Shown: positions 1-10,804, counted from the first letter of the stretch. The stretch is DNA of 64,000 nucleotides from Delphinus delphis (GCF_949987515.2 NC_082697.1:19165730-19229729); one strand, 5' to 3'. Notes: generated by a model not told the origin, from the sequence alone. Made by a program: numbers and translations.

Positions 1-99
1 CCTTTTGTGATGTGCTAGGCACCAGAGATGTGAAAGTGAACAGGATACGATCTCTATCCTGAGAGTGACCCAACACTTCAGATGCTTTGTGGGGTGAAT

Positions 100-190
100 C
101 ATGCATTCAGAGTTTGGGATGCCCTCTCGCCTCCCAAGGGATTCTGATCAGGCATCTAGATTTTGAATCTGCATTTTGAACAAGCCCCTT
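100..190 (+). repeat. possible MER5-like hAT relic
   Basis: A short stretch resembles the second half of MER5A: an attctgat-like start, then tctgcatttt and aacaagc-like words in the right order. The termini are not visible, so this is only a tentative fragment of an old nonautonomous hAT element. Confidence 0.25.
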
Positions 191-249
191 GATGGGGGAG
201 AACAATCTGGAAACACGGCTCTGGAGAATCCATATGTGGTCGGGGACTT

Positions 250-312
250 TCTGTCTCTCTCTCTCTGTCTCTCTTTTTCTCTCACAGACACACAGACACA
301 CAGACACACACC
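250..312. repeat. (TC)n followed by (CACAGA)n simple repeat
   Basis: An interrupted TC run changes directly into repeated acacag units. Any reading frame through it encodes only low-complexity Ser/Leu or Thr/His-rich peptide. Confidence 0.85.
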
Positions 313-699
313 CCAAAATCAGTATGGGAGACGAGAAAATGTTTCTCAGAGTTGAAGGTCAGCTGCTGAGGAGAAGCATGCTCCCTGGCTGTACCTGGCT
401 TCCCAGGCCCCTCCCACATTTGGTCAAGCTGTCTCTGTCCTCAGCCACGCGTGACATTAGATCACAAACCTGAAGTTCCAAAAAGAAAAATAAAGTCCAC
501 TTCTCCATTATAAATATGCACATTTTTATATGAAAAAAATATAGGTAAATATTATTATGCATTATACCGTAGCTTTGACCCCCTTATCAGTAAATCTTTT
601 TGGAAAGAAAACCGCTTTGAATTGCTGTATGATTTCAGGCTCTTTTGGCATACCACCAGTTGTGCAAGTGATATATTATTTTTGGATGTAATTTTACCA

Positions 700-880
700 A
701 TGGCTATTTAGTGACCCTTACTCTGTGACAAGTACCATGCAAAGCACATTCCATGTGCTACCTTATTTAATCTTTGCAGTCAATTCATAAAGCGAGGATT
801 ATTATTTTTCCCATTTTGTAGTTGATGTAACTGGGGCTCGGAGAGATGGGTGTCTTGTCCAAAGTAACACATTCAGTGAT
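700..880 (-). repeat. MIR SINE relic
   Basis: The sequence reads as the reverse complement of MIR. Words resembling 'accttatttaatctt', a pyrimidine-rich 'cccattttgtag' and an 'aactggggctcggagag' segment match the MIR 3' half read backwards. MIR is an ancient tRNA-derived SINE shared by mammals. This copy is heavily diverged. Confidence 0.7.
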
Positions 881-2034
881 GGTACTTCTAATTTTCCACT
901 TTTATAAATGGCACTGAAAAGCCCATCTTTGGACCTAAACCTTTGGCCATGTGCTTGATTATTATCTTATAATCGATTCCCGAAAGGGGGATACTCAGGG
1001 GATTCTGTGCCACATCTGGACAGACCCTGTACCCTGAACTTTTCTCCTCGCTTGGTTTCCTTCGTTGTCCCAGGAGCCTAGGGTTTTCAATGCTCCACAT
1101 GTGCTGTGCTCTTGCTTTTTTATCACGATCTTCCTGCCCCAGGTAGAAGGACGCGAGCTGGGGCTCCTGAGACTCCCTTTCGCAGCCACCGATGTCTCCT
1201 GATGTCTATTTGGGCAGTGACATGTAAAGGCCAATAAGATCAGGTCAGGGTGATGCCGTGACAAGGTGTCAGTACCTGGAATGTGACAGGCACCTGGGCA
1301 AGCTTTCTCCATGACCCCTGGGTGGTGACTGACAAACAGCATCTGTCACCAGAACAGTCATGCTGAAAGCAGAAGGAAATGTTAAAGGCAGCTCTGAGAA
1401 AGCCCCCCAGGCCTCCTGCCACTGTGAACCCCTGGGACACTGTCAGTGGGGAGACCTCACTGCCAGGTGGAGGCAGCAAAAGGGGGTAGCCTTTCAGAGT
1501 AAGCACGGAGTTAAGGCCTGGCGCTCCTCCCTCCTGAGGCTGTGGCCTCCCTAGGACAGGCTGAGGAGATTGTAGGTTGTGAGGGTCTCCAATTATTGGA
1601 GGTCCCATCCTACATCATCAAACACATTTAAAAGGCACTGGCATCTCAAATTAAGGATGCAGGTTGACCTGCATTCCGTTGTTACCATCTACATTATTTT
1701 GCAGGCATTTAATGAATGATTACTTATTTTTGTTTTACATCTCATGATCTGTTGAAGCTGTATTTTTTAAAGTCCTAATATTTTTTGGAGGCCCTTGAAT
1801 AAACCCATAAGCCTGAGTCTATAATACCTTCTGGGTAATCTCCCCAGACCCCACCTGCCATCTCGTGAACTCTCAAGAAAGGGATCTGCCAGCTTCTTTG
1901 TGACCCAAGTTCAAACCCTTCCTCTGGGGCCTTATCTGCTCGGTCTCCAGACTCACCTGGTATCTCCTTCCTCAGTACTTTGATAGCACCCAGATTCCAA
2001 TGGCACATAGGGGCAATTTTGATTCAGTTTTTAT
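881..2034. other. unique sequence, nothing identified
   Basis: No repeat family or exon was recognised. The longest frame is 122 codons on the minus strand (1240-1608). It overlaps another minus-strand frame and has no recognisable domain, so I treat it as chance. Confidence 0.5.
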
Positions 2035-2165
2035 CACGTCTGCCTCTTCTCCTGGAACATGAGCTGGGACTCTCGTGTCCAGATCCCCAAAGGCTTAGCA
2101 ATGGTGCTGAGTGGTGCCTAGCAGGACCTCAACAAATACCCACTAGCTGCATGGAAGAAAGGGTG
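2035..2165 (+). repeat. L2 3'-end relic
   Basis: The words 'gaacatgagctgggactc', 'gtgcctagcaggacctcaac' and 'aaatacccactagctg' follow the order of the L2 LINE 3' end (length and date phrase, then 'cctggcacatagtagg...aataaat'). The copy is short and strongly diverged. Confidence 0.5.
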
Positions 2166-2194
2166 AGTGGCTGGAGCTCCTAGGGATGTCTTTA

Positions 2195-2330
2195 GCTCTG
2201 AAGCTCTCGAAATGTGCTCCCTGGACCAGTGAATCAGCATTTGCTAGCAACTTGAGAGAAGTACAAATTCTTGGGTTCCTACCCCAGACCTCCTGAATTG
2301 GAAACTCTGGACTTGCATCACCTCCAGGCG
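2195..2330 (-). mobile_element. MER5A hAT-Charlie relic, first of an inverted pair
   Basis: It reads as the reverse complement of MER5A: 'tgtgctccctggaccag' at the left, then 'cagcatttgctagcaactt', 'ctaccccagacctcctgaat' and 'ggaaactctgga'. MER5A is a nonautonomous hAT-Charlie DNA transposon of eutherians. A second copy in the opposite orientation follows within about 30 bp. Confidence 0.75.
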
Positions 2331-2357
2331 AAATCCATGCCCTGAAGATAAACATCT

Positions 2358-2523
2358 AGACTTGGGCTTCTCAGATTATAACGTGCACACTAATCACTTA
2401 AGGATCTATTAAAATACAGACTCTGATTCAGTGGGTTTGGGGTGGGATCTGAGTTTCTTTGTTTCTAGCAAGTTCTTTGATAAAACTGCTGCTGGTCCAT
2501 GGACCACACTTTGAGTAGCAAGG
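2358..2523 (+). mobile_element. MER5A hAT-Charlie relic, second of an inverted pair
   Basis: A forward MER5A copy starts at 'cttctcagattataacgtg', continues through 'ttcagtgggtttggggtggg' and 'ctgctgctggtccatggacc', and ends at 'cacactttgagtagca'. Nearly the full 189-bp consensus is represented. Confidence 0.85.
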
Positions 2524-2561
2524 CTCTGGTCTACCCCAGTTCAAGGTCCAGCTGATTCATG

Positions 2562-2745
2562 GCCAGGCAGGAAGAAGGAAAGCGACACTTGGTCAGTGAT
2601 GGCAGGTCTCTGAGCTTCACTTTCCTCATATATCACATAGGGATAAAGAGGCTTACTTCGTGAGCTTATTATCATGGATAAAAGAAATAATATATGCAAA
2701 GCACAGTGCTTGGAGCATAATAAATGCTCGGTAAGTGTTTTCTCT
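2562..2745 (+). repeat. MIR SINE relic
   Basis: Forward MIR 3' half: 'tctctgagcttcactttcct', then a 'gggataaagaggcttacttc' segment, 'gcaaagcacagtgcttgga' and 'aataaatgctcggtaagtg' in order. It lies about 180 bp upstream of the candidate exon at 2925-2977. Confidence 0.85.
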
Positions 2746-2924
2746 TCTCTCTACCCTCTCTACACAGCTCCATTTCATTTTTCTTTCTCACTGAGATATT
2801 AAACTTCTAAGCACAGAGACTATGCTTTTATCCTTCTGAAGCCGGGCAGTAAGGGTAGTTATTTGAACGTCTGATATTAAGTAAAGAGAAAAACCTTTCA
2901 AATCTCCTCCAATTTTTCTTGCAG

Positions 2925-2977
2925 TCATTTAGGATTTGACAAACAGGATGAAAAACGATGGGGTGAAGTCACAAGAG
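2925..2977 (+). other. candidate 53-bp exon (unproven)
   Basis: A pyrimidine-rich tract ending ttcttgcag is followed by 53 bases and a strong donor, AGAG then gtaaga. With one base completing an upstream codon and one base left over at the end, the frame is open for 17 codons (HLGFDKQDEKRWGEVTR). The other two frames are not both open: one has an early TGA. The peptide is hydrophilic and compositionally protein-like, but I do not recognise it. It could equally be a noncoding-RNA exon or a chance pair of splice-like sites. No flanking exon is visible in the window. Confidence 0.2.
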
Positions 2978-3895
2978 GTAAGAATGAAGAATAGAAAGAA
3001 AGGGGTTTTCTCAGCAAGCTGGGGTTCAGGGAAGCAGAGCTAGGAGAACGCCCATACGGTTCAGAGCCAACAGCTGTTTCCTGGGCACCCACTGCATGCT
3101 ACACTGCCCAGCATTTGGGCACAGGGCCTCATTGGGATGCTGGGGAGCAGGGGATGGAGGAATGGAATGTGAGGACCTCAGAAGCACCTTCCTAATTGTG
3201 ATCATTTGTCTTCCTGCAAGACACAGACCCTCATTTGGACTTGGCTGGGGACTGTGTGGGCAGGGGCGGTATGGGAGTGTGGGGAGGAAGCCAGCATGAA
3301 ATTAATTCTCTGCCTCTCCCCTCTGGAATGTCAATAATGTGCTGAGGACAGTGGGCAGTGCAGTTGGCTGCCAGCCCCCTCCCATCCTGGGCTCAGAGCC
3401 TCTAGGCCCTCTTGTTTTGGAGCACGTGGGTCCCCAGGCCTGTAGCACCCTGCTCTTTGTATATCACTCCCATTCTGAGGAACCTGGCTATCTTCCCTGC
3501 TTCCAACATCCACCAGGAGGAGGCCCGACACACCCCCTGCTAGGGTTTCCCTCGTAACGACGGGCAGCGACCATCGGTGACAAAACCCAGCTGAGCCTGC
3601 TCCAGATGGCAACACTTTGACCAATCAGGGGGGCTGGGAGCCCGGCCACCCTGCCCAAGGCTCACCAGAGTCTCACACTGGTGTGCCATCCTGCTGCAGT
3701 CCAACTCCCCTCCCTGTCTCTGCAGCAGCCTCTGAACTGGCCAAGGCAGCTGGGACTTTATGTTATCGTGTACTGGAAAGCTCGGAAGCGGCATTAAAAC
3801 GTTTCCCATTTAGATTTATCTTGCATTCACATGAGCTTATGTTTATACCGTCTAATGGTAGGACATGGGCCTTGGTGAGTTCCAGGCAAATGCTC
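2978..3895. other. unique GC-richer sequence
   Basis: No repeat was identified. Several frames under 100 codons overlap on both strands at 3330-3900, which is typical of GC-rich noncoding DNA. A small cluster of CpGs occurs near 3550-3580 but is far too small to be a CpG island. Confidence 0.45.
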
Positions 3896-3995
3896 TCATC
3901 TTATGGGTAGGGCCACCACAATGCATGGAGCTCAGGTGACTTACCTGAGATCCCATGGCCAGGTGGCCTGTGTAGCACCACAGTGCCTCCTAGAC
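3896..3995 (-). repeat. possible MIR relic
   Basis: 'cttatgggtagggccacc', 'gctcaggtgacttacctgag' and 'atcccatggccagg' recall reverse-complement MIR (gaggctcagagaggt...cttgcccaaggtcac). The match is patchy. Confidence 0.3.
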
Positions 3996-4419
3996 CAGAG
4001 CCTTTTCAGTGTCACCACAAGGCAGGCACACCCAGCTTCAGCTTCTGGGAAACTCTGCTTGCGTTAGTTGCCTGGGAGTAAAGCATGGGGTTGTCAAGTT
4101 CTAGCTTGGCAGACAAATGATTGTAGCTGCTTCCCCACTGGGGATGTTTCTGGAAATGAGCTAGGAAAGTCTATGACACGTGGGGCACTGCTCACCTGTG
4201 TGAAAGAAAGTGTCTAGTCCTCTGGTCCAGGAAGCTCTGTGCTGACAGGTGAGTGAGGGAGGTGATTGCAGAGAGGGAGAGAAGCTCCTGGGTTGGCAGG
4301 AACCACAGGACTTTGCAGGATGGGGATGACTAGGTGGGGACACAGAGAGCCCTTCTCATTCTCGTTAGCGTTTCTAACTGAGACGGTGAGGGCTCCTTCA
4401 CATTTGCATATACTAAGTA
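3996..4419. other. unique sequence, nothing identified
   Basis: No repeat, exon or RNA gene was recognised between the MIR-like relic and the old L1 fragment. Confidence 0.45.
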
Positions 4420-4429
4420 CCACAACATC

Positions 4430-4848
4430 TATGTATGTATACATGTATACACACATATATCTGTCCATAGCATTTTTCTATTATAAAAGTAATACATGCT
4501 TGCTGTAGATAACCTGGAAGATACAGAAAATAGGAGAGAAAAAGGAAACACTCATACTTTTAACACAGAGACAAACATTCTTAACCTCATAGGTACATTC
4601 CCATATTTTTCTCTATAATGTTTTACCCGGTTGAGACCATACTGAGTCTATCCTTTTATGTCTCACTTGTTTCACTTAACAAGTGCATTTTCCACATGAT
4701 TATGAATTCTTTATCAACAGCCCCTTTTGGATGCATAGCAGTTCACCACTGTTTGCTTAACCATTCGACAGTGATTGGACATTTGGGTTGTTTCCAAATT
4801 TTTCACGTGATAACGTGGAAATAAAAACCATCCCCGTACCCAGAACTT
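4430..4848 (-). mobile_element. ancient L1M fragment, 3' region
   Basis: Reverse-complement text of an old L1 lineage: 'ttctattataaaagtaatac', a 'cttaacaagtgcattttcc' segment, 'ggacatttgggttgtttcca' and 'aatttttcacgtgataac'. This order is typical of the ORF2 end and 3' UTR of L1M-type elements on the minus strand. The younger L1 tail at 4850 abuts its right side. Confidence 0.6.
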
Positions 4849-4849
4849 T

Positions 4850-5044
4850 TATATATAAGTAGCTAATAATAATAAGGACCTACTGTATAGCACAGGGAAC
4901 AGTACTCAATACTCTGTAATGGCCTATGTGGAAAAAGAATCTAAAAAAGAGAGGATACATGTATACGTATAACTGATTCACTTTGCTGTACACCTGAAAC
5001 TAACACAACATCGTAAATCCACTCTACTCTGATAAAAAAAAAAA
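4850..5044 (+). mobile_element. cetartiodactyl L1 3' tail (truncated)
   Basis: About 195 bp of L1 3' UTR: 'aaggacctactgtatagcac', 'gggaacagtactcaatact', 'gtataactgattcactttgc' and 'cacctgaaactaacacaac', ending in a poly-A run at 5033-5044. The copy is strongly 5'-truncated and contains no ORF. No convincing target-site duplication was found. Confidence 0.85.
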
Positions 5045-5261
5045 TTGACTATACTCAATAGCTAATAGAGATCATAATGGTATTAATTTCTTTTCAGAAA
5101 AGATTTTTTTATAATGGAGGATGACTTGATCAAAGGTTGATCAAGTTCCTAATGTGCCGCAAAAGTATTTATTAAAAGGGTGGTTCCAATGTTTCATCCC
5201 ATCAGCCCTGGTTGAGAGGCACATGAAGGGGGATCTGAGTTGCCACCAGGAGATACCAGAG

Positions 5262-5525
5262 CATGGGAGGGTGGTTCAGAGGTCAGAAGGTCTGGGTTTG
5301 TTCTTCAACAAGTCCAACTTACTAAATACAAGCCTAACATGAGTCATTTAGCCTCTACGGGCCTCATTTTTCTCATCGTTAAAAACAGAGATGTTATAAT
5401 GATTCCCTCATAGGGTTGCTTCCGGAATTTAATGAGTTACTGTATGTGACATGCTTACAATGGTGTATGTAGTAAGCACTCAACAATAACAACAACTAAT
5501 AATGATAATAATAACTGCCAGGGTT
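5262..5525 (+). repeat. MIR SINE relic, nearly full length
   Basis: Forward MIR: 'ttcagaggtcagaaggtctg', 'catttagcctctacgggcct', 'catagggttgcttccgg', then 'atgagttactgtatgtgac' and an 'aagcactcaacaataac' tail with AT-rich extension. Confidence 0.8.
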
Positions 5526-7322
5526 TCCAAGACCCAGACCCCTTGTTCACGCTCTTGGCAGACGTGGGGAGGTAGGGCTGACCCTACGCTCAGATGGACT
5601 CCAAGCACACGCCCTCTCCTTGTACATTCAGCTGAACAAATTCTTATAATTTAATCATGACTTTTAATGTGTGGAATGGTGGCTTTTACATTTTCCTGAA
5701 GCACCATTGCAGGCTGCTCTGTGTTATACTCCCTGTTTATATTGCAATGCAAATTATTCCTAGCGGAGAGTTTACAAACTGCACTTCCATTATTAATAGG
5801 GTTATGATTTTCCCCATTCCACTCTTATCTCTGTTGCTTGTGTAATACATAATTCATGCTCACTACCCTTCACTGGTCTCAGTGCCGGGGCACAGAGGTC
5901 TCTCTCTCTCTCTCTCTCTCTCTTTTCCTGATGACAGTAATTGGTATGCAGTGAGGGTAAAATAGCCATAATCCCTGCCTCAGGCTCTCTCCAAATGTAT
6001 TCCCTGGAAGGACTCACATACAGGGGAAGTAGACGTGCCGGACATTCTACGGTCAAGGCTTGAGTTCCAGTGCCCTCTGAGCTCTGAATCCTAGGCAGAC
6101 ACATGTGGGGCTTCCTGGGGTCCTAGCATAGAATTGGCTGGTCAGAAGGAAACCTTGGGTGAGGCTGGGATGCCGGATGGCTGGGAGCACTGAGCTGGCT
6201 TCTTGCTAGGGGGCGTCTGAGTGTGTTTGTGGAAAAGGCAGATTCTCGATCCTCACCCCATACTCACTGAATGCCCTCTTTCTGCAGGATGGGTAATCCA
6301 ACTCTTCACAAACCCACTGCGACATCTAAGGCCCTGTGCTAACCAATCTCATGGAAAATAGACACTGAAGCTGAGTCCCACCAGAAAACCCTAAGATGGG
6401 GCTGGACAGCCACCTCTTCCCTGAGGTCAGAGCAGCCACCCATCTGATATCCAGGGTAACTGGCCTTGTAAACTGCTTTGCCAGGCCCTCCCAGCTTCAG
6501 GGATAATCACAGGACAATTGCCACCATCAGAGAGGAAATGAAGTGTTCTTGGATCTAAATTCCCCAACTGTCCTGAGACAGAGGGTCCCGCAGGGCCTGC
6601 ACATTCTCTCAGGGACTATTCTTTTCTCTCACCTCACTGTCCTGGCACCCACCTTGTCACCCTCCTCGGTCAACCCGATGCCACAGTTCTCAGTAGGCTC
6701 TCCCCCTGCACAACCTTGCTTCCTTCACGGCCGGCAGCATCTCCAGCCTGGGAATAACTCATTCTCCTTTGTCAAGCCTGGGCCCAGCTCCCCTGGGGGA
6801 GGGTGGGAGGGTATTGGAAGACATGCAGCGTCATCCACAAAGCTTTGCTTGCTGATGGCCCCAGGGGGAGAGGGGACAGGCCAGGTTCATAGGCTTATTC
6901 TTTTCCTACATGCCTGATCAGTACCCATGAGTTGGGGGCAGACTTTGTTCCCTTCCTGTAGGAGAGTCTTAATTCCCGTAGTTGGAGGAGGGGGGACAGG
7001 TGGTCTCCTGATTCCCCTTCCTCTTAAGTTCTCTTGTGCAGGACTCACTGGGCCAGCTTCCCAGGGTAGGGCCACAGAGAGCCCCTTGGAGACATTGCTG
7101 GGCTTTTGATGCCCAGGAGGCTGCCCTATTCCCTGAGACCAGAGCAGTCACCCATCTGAGAGAGCCCCAAAGGCCCTTTCTGGAGGCCTCGATTGGACCC
7201 TGTGAATCTGTTTCCTCATCACATCCCTGGCAATGACAAGCAGGCTCTGAGCCACACCCTCTACTCGCATGTCTGCTACCCCTCCTTTCTCTGCTCATCC
7301 CCCACGCATGCTCACAATTACC
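5526..7322. other. mostly unique sequence
   Basis: Apart from a TC repeat and a short repeated motif (near 6419 and 7131), no repeat family is recognisable. Overlapping frames up to 141 codons (6969-7394 minus) occur in the GC-rich part, but their composition is ordinary and they run into CA-rich repeat. Confidence 0.45.
5899..5922. repeat. (TC)12 microsatellite
   Basis: A pure TC dinucleotide run of 24 bases, followed by ttttcc. Confidence 0.95.
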
Positions 7323-7329
7323 TAGGCCA

Positions 7330-7395
7330 CGTACACACACACACTTGAAGGTCCATACAGCCACACACACATGAACACAAGTACATAGGAACACA
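7330..7395. repeat. degenerate CA-rich repeat
   Basis: Interrupted (CA)n units (gtacacacacacac, ccacacacacatg, acacaagtac) lie directly before the L1 tail at 7411. Confidence 0.7.
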
Positions 7396-7410
7396 TGTAG
7401 AATTAACCCA

Positions 7411-7734
7411 GATCCGGATGGACCTAGAGATTAACATACTAAGTGAAGTAAGTCAGACAGGGAAAGACAAATATCATATGATATCACTTATATGTGGAAG
7501 CTGAAAAAAATGATACAGATGAACCTATTTATGAAACAGAAATAGACTCACAGACATAGAAAACAAACTTATGATTACCAAAGGAAAAAGGGGGAGAGGA
7601 TAAATTAGGAGTTTTGGATTAGCAGTTACACATGACTATATATAAAATAGATAAACAACAAGGATTTACTGTATGGCACAGGAAACTATATTCAATATCT
7701 TGTAGTAACCTGTAATGGAAAAGAACCTGAAAAG

Positions 7735-7795
<61 letters not shown>

Positions 7796-7864
7796 TAAAT
7801 CACTTTGCTATATACCTGAAATTAACACAACATTGTAAATCAACTATACTTCAATTAAAAAAAA
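7411..7864 (+). mobile_element. cetartiodactyl L1, 3' end with ORF2 terminus
   Basis: The copy starts inside the last codons of ORF2, whose conserved end is readable as MDLEINILSEVSQT, then KDKYHMISLICG. It continues through the 3' UTR ('aacaacaaggatttactgta', 'cactttgctatatacctgaa') to a short poly-A at 7857-7864. An AT microsatellite has grown inside the UTR. It is about 450 bp, 5'-truncated and cannot encode anything. Confidence 0.9.
7737..7790. repeat. (AT)27 microsatellite inside L1 3' UTR
   Basis: A pure AT run of about 54 bases stands where related L1 copies have only a short AT stretch before 'aactgaatcactttgc', so this is in-place expansion. Confidence 0.95.
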
Positions 7865-8565
7865 GTTACACAGATTCTCAGGAGTTGAGGCAAAAAGCAT
7901 AGAGAGGTACATATACTCAGAAACCCACCTGGGAGCACATCCACACGTACACAGACACATCCACACACCCGTGTACAAAAATACAGAGGTACGTGTAAAC
8001 AAACGCATACATAGCAGGACACAGGCATAAACAAACACAAATGTAGGCTGTGCTCCCTTCCAGGAAACTCTGCTTCTTCCCCTACGCGCTGGGGTGCATG
8101 GAAAGCCACAGCCGACACACTCAGACCCACTCACCCCTCAAGGCCCCTGAGTTGCCCACTGAATCATGAAGTGTTTTCCTGTTTGAGTTTATTTTCTTCT
8201 GGCAAAAGGGAGCTGCTTATTTCCAAGAAGTGGAGCCAGGGGAGTTTGCTGAACCCGCGCTCTGGCTCTGGCCCATTTTGTTGTCCTGTCCTCCCACGAT
8301 GCTCTGTTTACACAGCTCCTGTTTCTCCGGGGCCCTAAGAAGCACCACCTCTGGGTGCCACTGCAGAATACAGTTACCATCTTTAAAGCTTCTATGTATT
8401 GGCCATTCGCGATGCCCCCTTGGTCATTGCCAAGGCTCTGGGTGTGACTTTTGCTACCCTCTTTTCTGAATGTCTTAATTCTTAGCTCTGGGAGCTGATA
8501 GCCTGCTTCAAGTCTCCTCTTTAAGGCAAGTCATATGAAAAGAGTCCCCTTTGGCCGTCTGGAGC
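7865..8565. other. unique sequence with degenerate CA-rich part
   Basis: From about 7935 to 8040 the sequence is a worn CA-rich repeat (acacatccacacgt-like units). Two overlapping minus-strand frames there (91 and 96 codons) are translations of it. The remainder shows no recognised element. Confidence 0.5.
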
Positions 8566-8567
8566 AG

Positions 8568-8697
8568 TTTCTTTGTGCTAGGGATGCTCCTTTCCATGAA
8601 TTAACCCCCTTGAGGACAGGATGATTCGCCTGTTTTGTCTGCCACTGTCTTCTTCACAGGGCCAGGCACACAGTAGGAGCTTACTGAATATTTGAAA
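8568..8697 (+). repeat. L2 3'-end relic
   Basis: 'cccccttgaggacaggatga', a 'ttgtctgccactgtcttctt' segment, 'gggccaggcacacagtagga' and 'gcttactgaatatttg' follow the L2 LINE 3' terminus in order. Confidence 0.7.
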
Positions 8698-8702
8698 GTG
8701 CT

Positions 8703-8842
8703 ATTGTTTTTTCTCATTTTACAGATGCAGGAACTGAGGCTGGCTGTGGAGCCTACCCCAAACCCATAGTTAGAAGTTGAACATGGAATTGAGCCCAGGT
8801 CTCTGGCCCCACAGTGCAGGCTCACAGCCACTGTTCTGTAAT
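8703..8842 (-). repeat. MIR SINE relic
   Basis: Reverse MIR: 'ctcattttacagatgcagga', 'actgaggctggctgtgg', 'attgagcccaggtctctgg' and 'ctcacagccactgttct'. It abuts the forward L2 end at 8568-8697. Confidence 0.75.
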
Positions 8843-9208
8843 GTCAGGAGAGTTTGGACTGGCTGGTCTGAGGAGCCCTTAATCTTGGGAACCAATCTTG
8901 TAACTTGTGATTTATGCCACAGTCCCTTTAGGGTTAATGGAGAGCCCGACACATGGCAGCTGAACCCCATAATCTGGGTTACTGGGTCACTCTTCTGGCT
9001 GGTTCCACTGGCTTTTGGGGTTTCCCTATTGTCTGGCCAAGTCTGGCTTATTCTCCACCCAGAGAAGCCTGGGATCACAGGCTAGAGTTTCTCAGAGTGG
9101 CAAAAATGTACCTGAACCAAGCCCAGTTGAGGGTCTACACTGGGCCCACTAGGAAGGTCTTATCCGTAGGAACTCATTGGTTGTGGCTGTGCGATGGTGG
9201 AGATTGAA
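8843..9208. other. unique sequence, nothing identified
   Basis: Two 102-codon frames, one on each strand, cover 8770-9085. Such mirrored open frames are expected in stop-poor DNA. Neither shows a domain, and part of each lies in MIR sequence. Confidence 0.45.
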
Positions 9209-9209
9209 T

Positions 9210-9385
9210 CATTGGTTGACTAATTCATTCATTCAACACGTATTTACCATGTCATGGGTCTCGTGTTAGATCCTGAGGAGATGGAGTTGAAATAGATGTA
9301 GTCATTTTCTTCAAGGGGCTTAGAGTCTAGTGGACAGGACACGCATGGGACCGCGTAAACCCTGGGCCACGGAATGAATGCAATA
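9210..9385 (-). repeat. L2 relic
   Basis: Reverse L2 3' end: 'attcattcattcaacacgta', 'tttaccatgtcatgggtctc', 'gatcctgaggagatgg' and 'ggggcttagagtctagtgga'. Confidence 0.65.
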
Positions 9386-9434
9386 AGGAGCCTGGGGTAT
9401 GTTAAAGAGAAAACATTTTCCATCTAACCTCAAA

Positions 9435-9605
9435 TTCTCAAACTTCAGTGAGCAATAGAATCATCTTAAAATATAGATTCAGGGGACCCAGATCTTCTAC
9501 CTTGGAAAGTCTGGGAAGGGGGTCCAAGAACCTACATAATTATTCATTTCCCCACGCAATTCTGGGACAAGTGGTCTGAGGTGGAAGGACAACACATTGA
9601 GAAAA
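9435..9605 (+). mobile_element. MER5A-like hAT relic
   Basis: 'attctcaaacttcagtgagc', 'aatagaatcatcttaaaat', 'gaccacattgagaa'-like ending and the intervening 'ttcaggggacccagatctt' follow the MER5A order at low identity. Confidence 0.5.
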
Positions 9606-9699
9606 TCTATACCAAGAAGTCAGAGAAAATGTCAAGGGGACAACACTGTACTTTAAAGAATGGATAAGGGTTTGTCAACAAGCAAGAGGAGAAAAGATC

Positions 9700-9935
9700 T
9701 TACAGTGTTGTAAAGTAATTTTTAAAATGTTTGTTGTAAAAATAATCAGATGATGAAGAAATAAATGAAGTAAAAAATAAAAAAGACTCACCCAGGGTAA
9801 CCATTGTCCTTAGTTCAGTATGTATCTTTTGAGACATTTTTCTATTAACATCAAATATATGAGTATAACCCCCATTTATCTGTCTTTACAGCTACATCTG
9901 TTACTCTGTCTCTGCATTTACAAATATGGCTTGGG
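9700..9935 (-). mobile_element. possible ancient L1M fragment
   Basis: 'aaaaagactcacccagggta', 'accattgtccttagttcag' and 'gagacatttttctattaac' recall the reverse-complement 3' region of L1M elements (...acccagagataaccactg...). Divergence is high. Confidence 0.35.
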
Positions 9936-10084
9936 AGGCACCACCATCGCTTTGGCCTCCACTGATGCTGGGACTGATGCTGGTACCCTCAAGATGTTGT
10001 AGCACACAGCACATTCCTCTCTTTTTGTTCTCCTAGTGTTTAAAGAATCCTCCCTCCTAGGTCCTCCCTACCTTCTGTGGCTTT

Positions 10085-10310
10085 AAAGAAAAATTGATAC
10101 AGCTCTATTTTATTTAGTTTATTGTATAAATAAGTTTTATTGAAGTATAATATGTATGTGTACATATCCTAAGTGTATAGCTGCTGAAATTTCTCAAACT
10201 GACCACACTCATGTGACCAGTTCCCAATCAAGGCAGAGAATGTCAGCAGTGACCCATCCATTCCCATTCATTGTGGCCCATCTCATCCCAGGACTCAGGA
10301 GAATTTGGGG
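10085..10310 (-). mobile_element. ancient L1M 3' UTR fragment
   Basis: 'gttttattgaagtataatat', 'cctaagtgtatagctgctga', 'aactgaccacactcatgtga' and 'ccagttcccaatcaaggcag' match the reverse-complement 3' UTR of an old L1 lineage. Confidence 0.55.
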
Positions 10311-10804
10311 CCGGACTAGGGATGGATTTGAGGTCTAGACACCAGACTGTACTCTGCTCTAGCCCAACCCTATCCTCCTTTGTTATGGCTTCTCTCCCAA
10401 GATGTTCACCCTGAACTTCTGCCTTTGGAGGATCCTCCCAAAGGTCAAATGAGCAGAGACAAGGCTTGGTCCTAGCAGGGGCAGATACAGAGTTGAAGCT
10501 CTAAGCAAAGGCCAGATGATGGGTCCTAGGAGACTGGCAGTCTTGAGCGATCCTCACAGGGCCCCAGACACTGTTGACATTTGGATCTCAGTTCCTGTGA
10601 CATCTTGCTGCTCCTTTGCATAAACATGCCACTGGAAGTGCCCAACAGCCTTCTTTAGATTAAGGCCCAGTGCAAATGGCCCTTTCTCCCTTCCTCCGCC
10701 TCCTGCACCAGTTCCTTTCAGATCTCGGGGAACCATCTCCCATGTTCTTTGAGGCTTGATTTTTCTTGAACTTCTTGAATTGTCACTGCTAACTCTTTGG
10801 GCCC
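10311..10804. other. unique sequence, nothing identified
   Basis: No repeat or exon signature was recognised. The only frames are about 60 codons. Confidence 0.45.

Noticed and set aside
7844..8134. overlapping 91- and 96-codon minus-strand frames, Cys/Val-rich
   Set aside because: They read through a degenerate CA repeat, which gives the Cys/Val/His bias. No start context or domain supports them.
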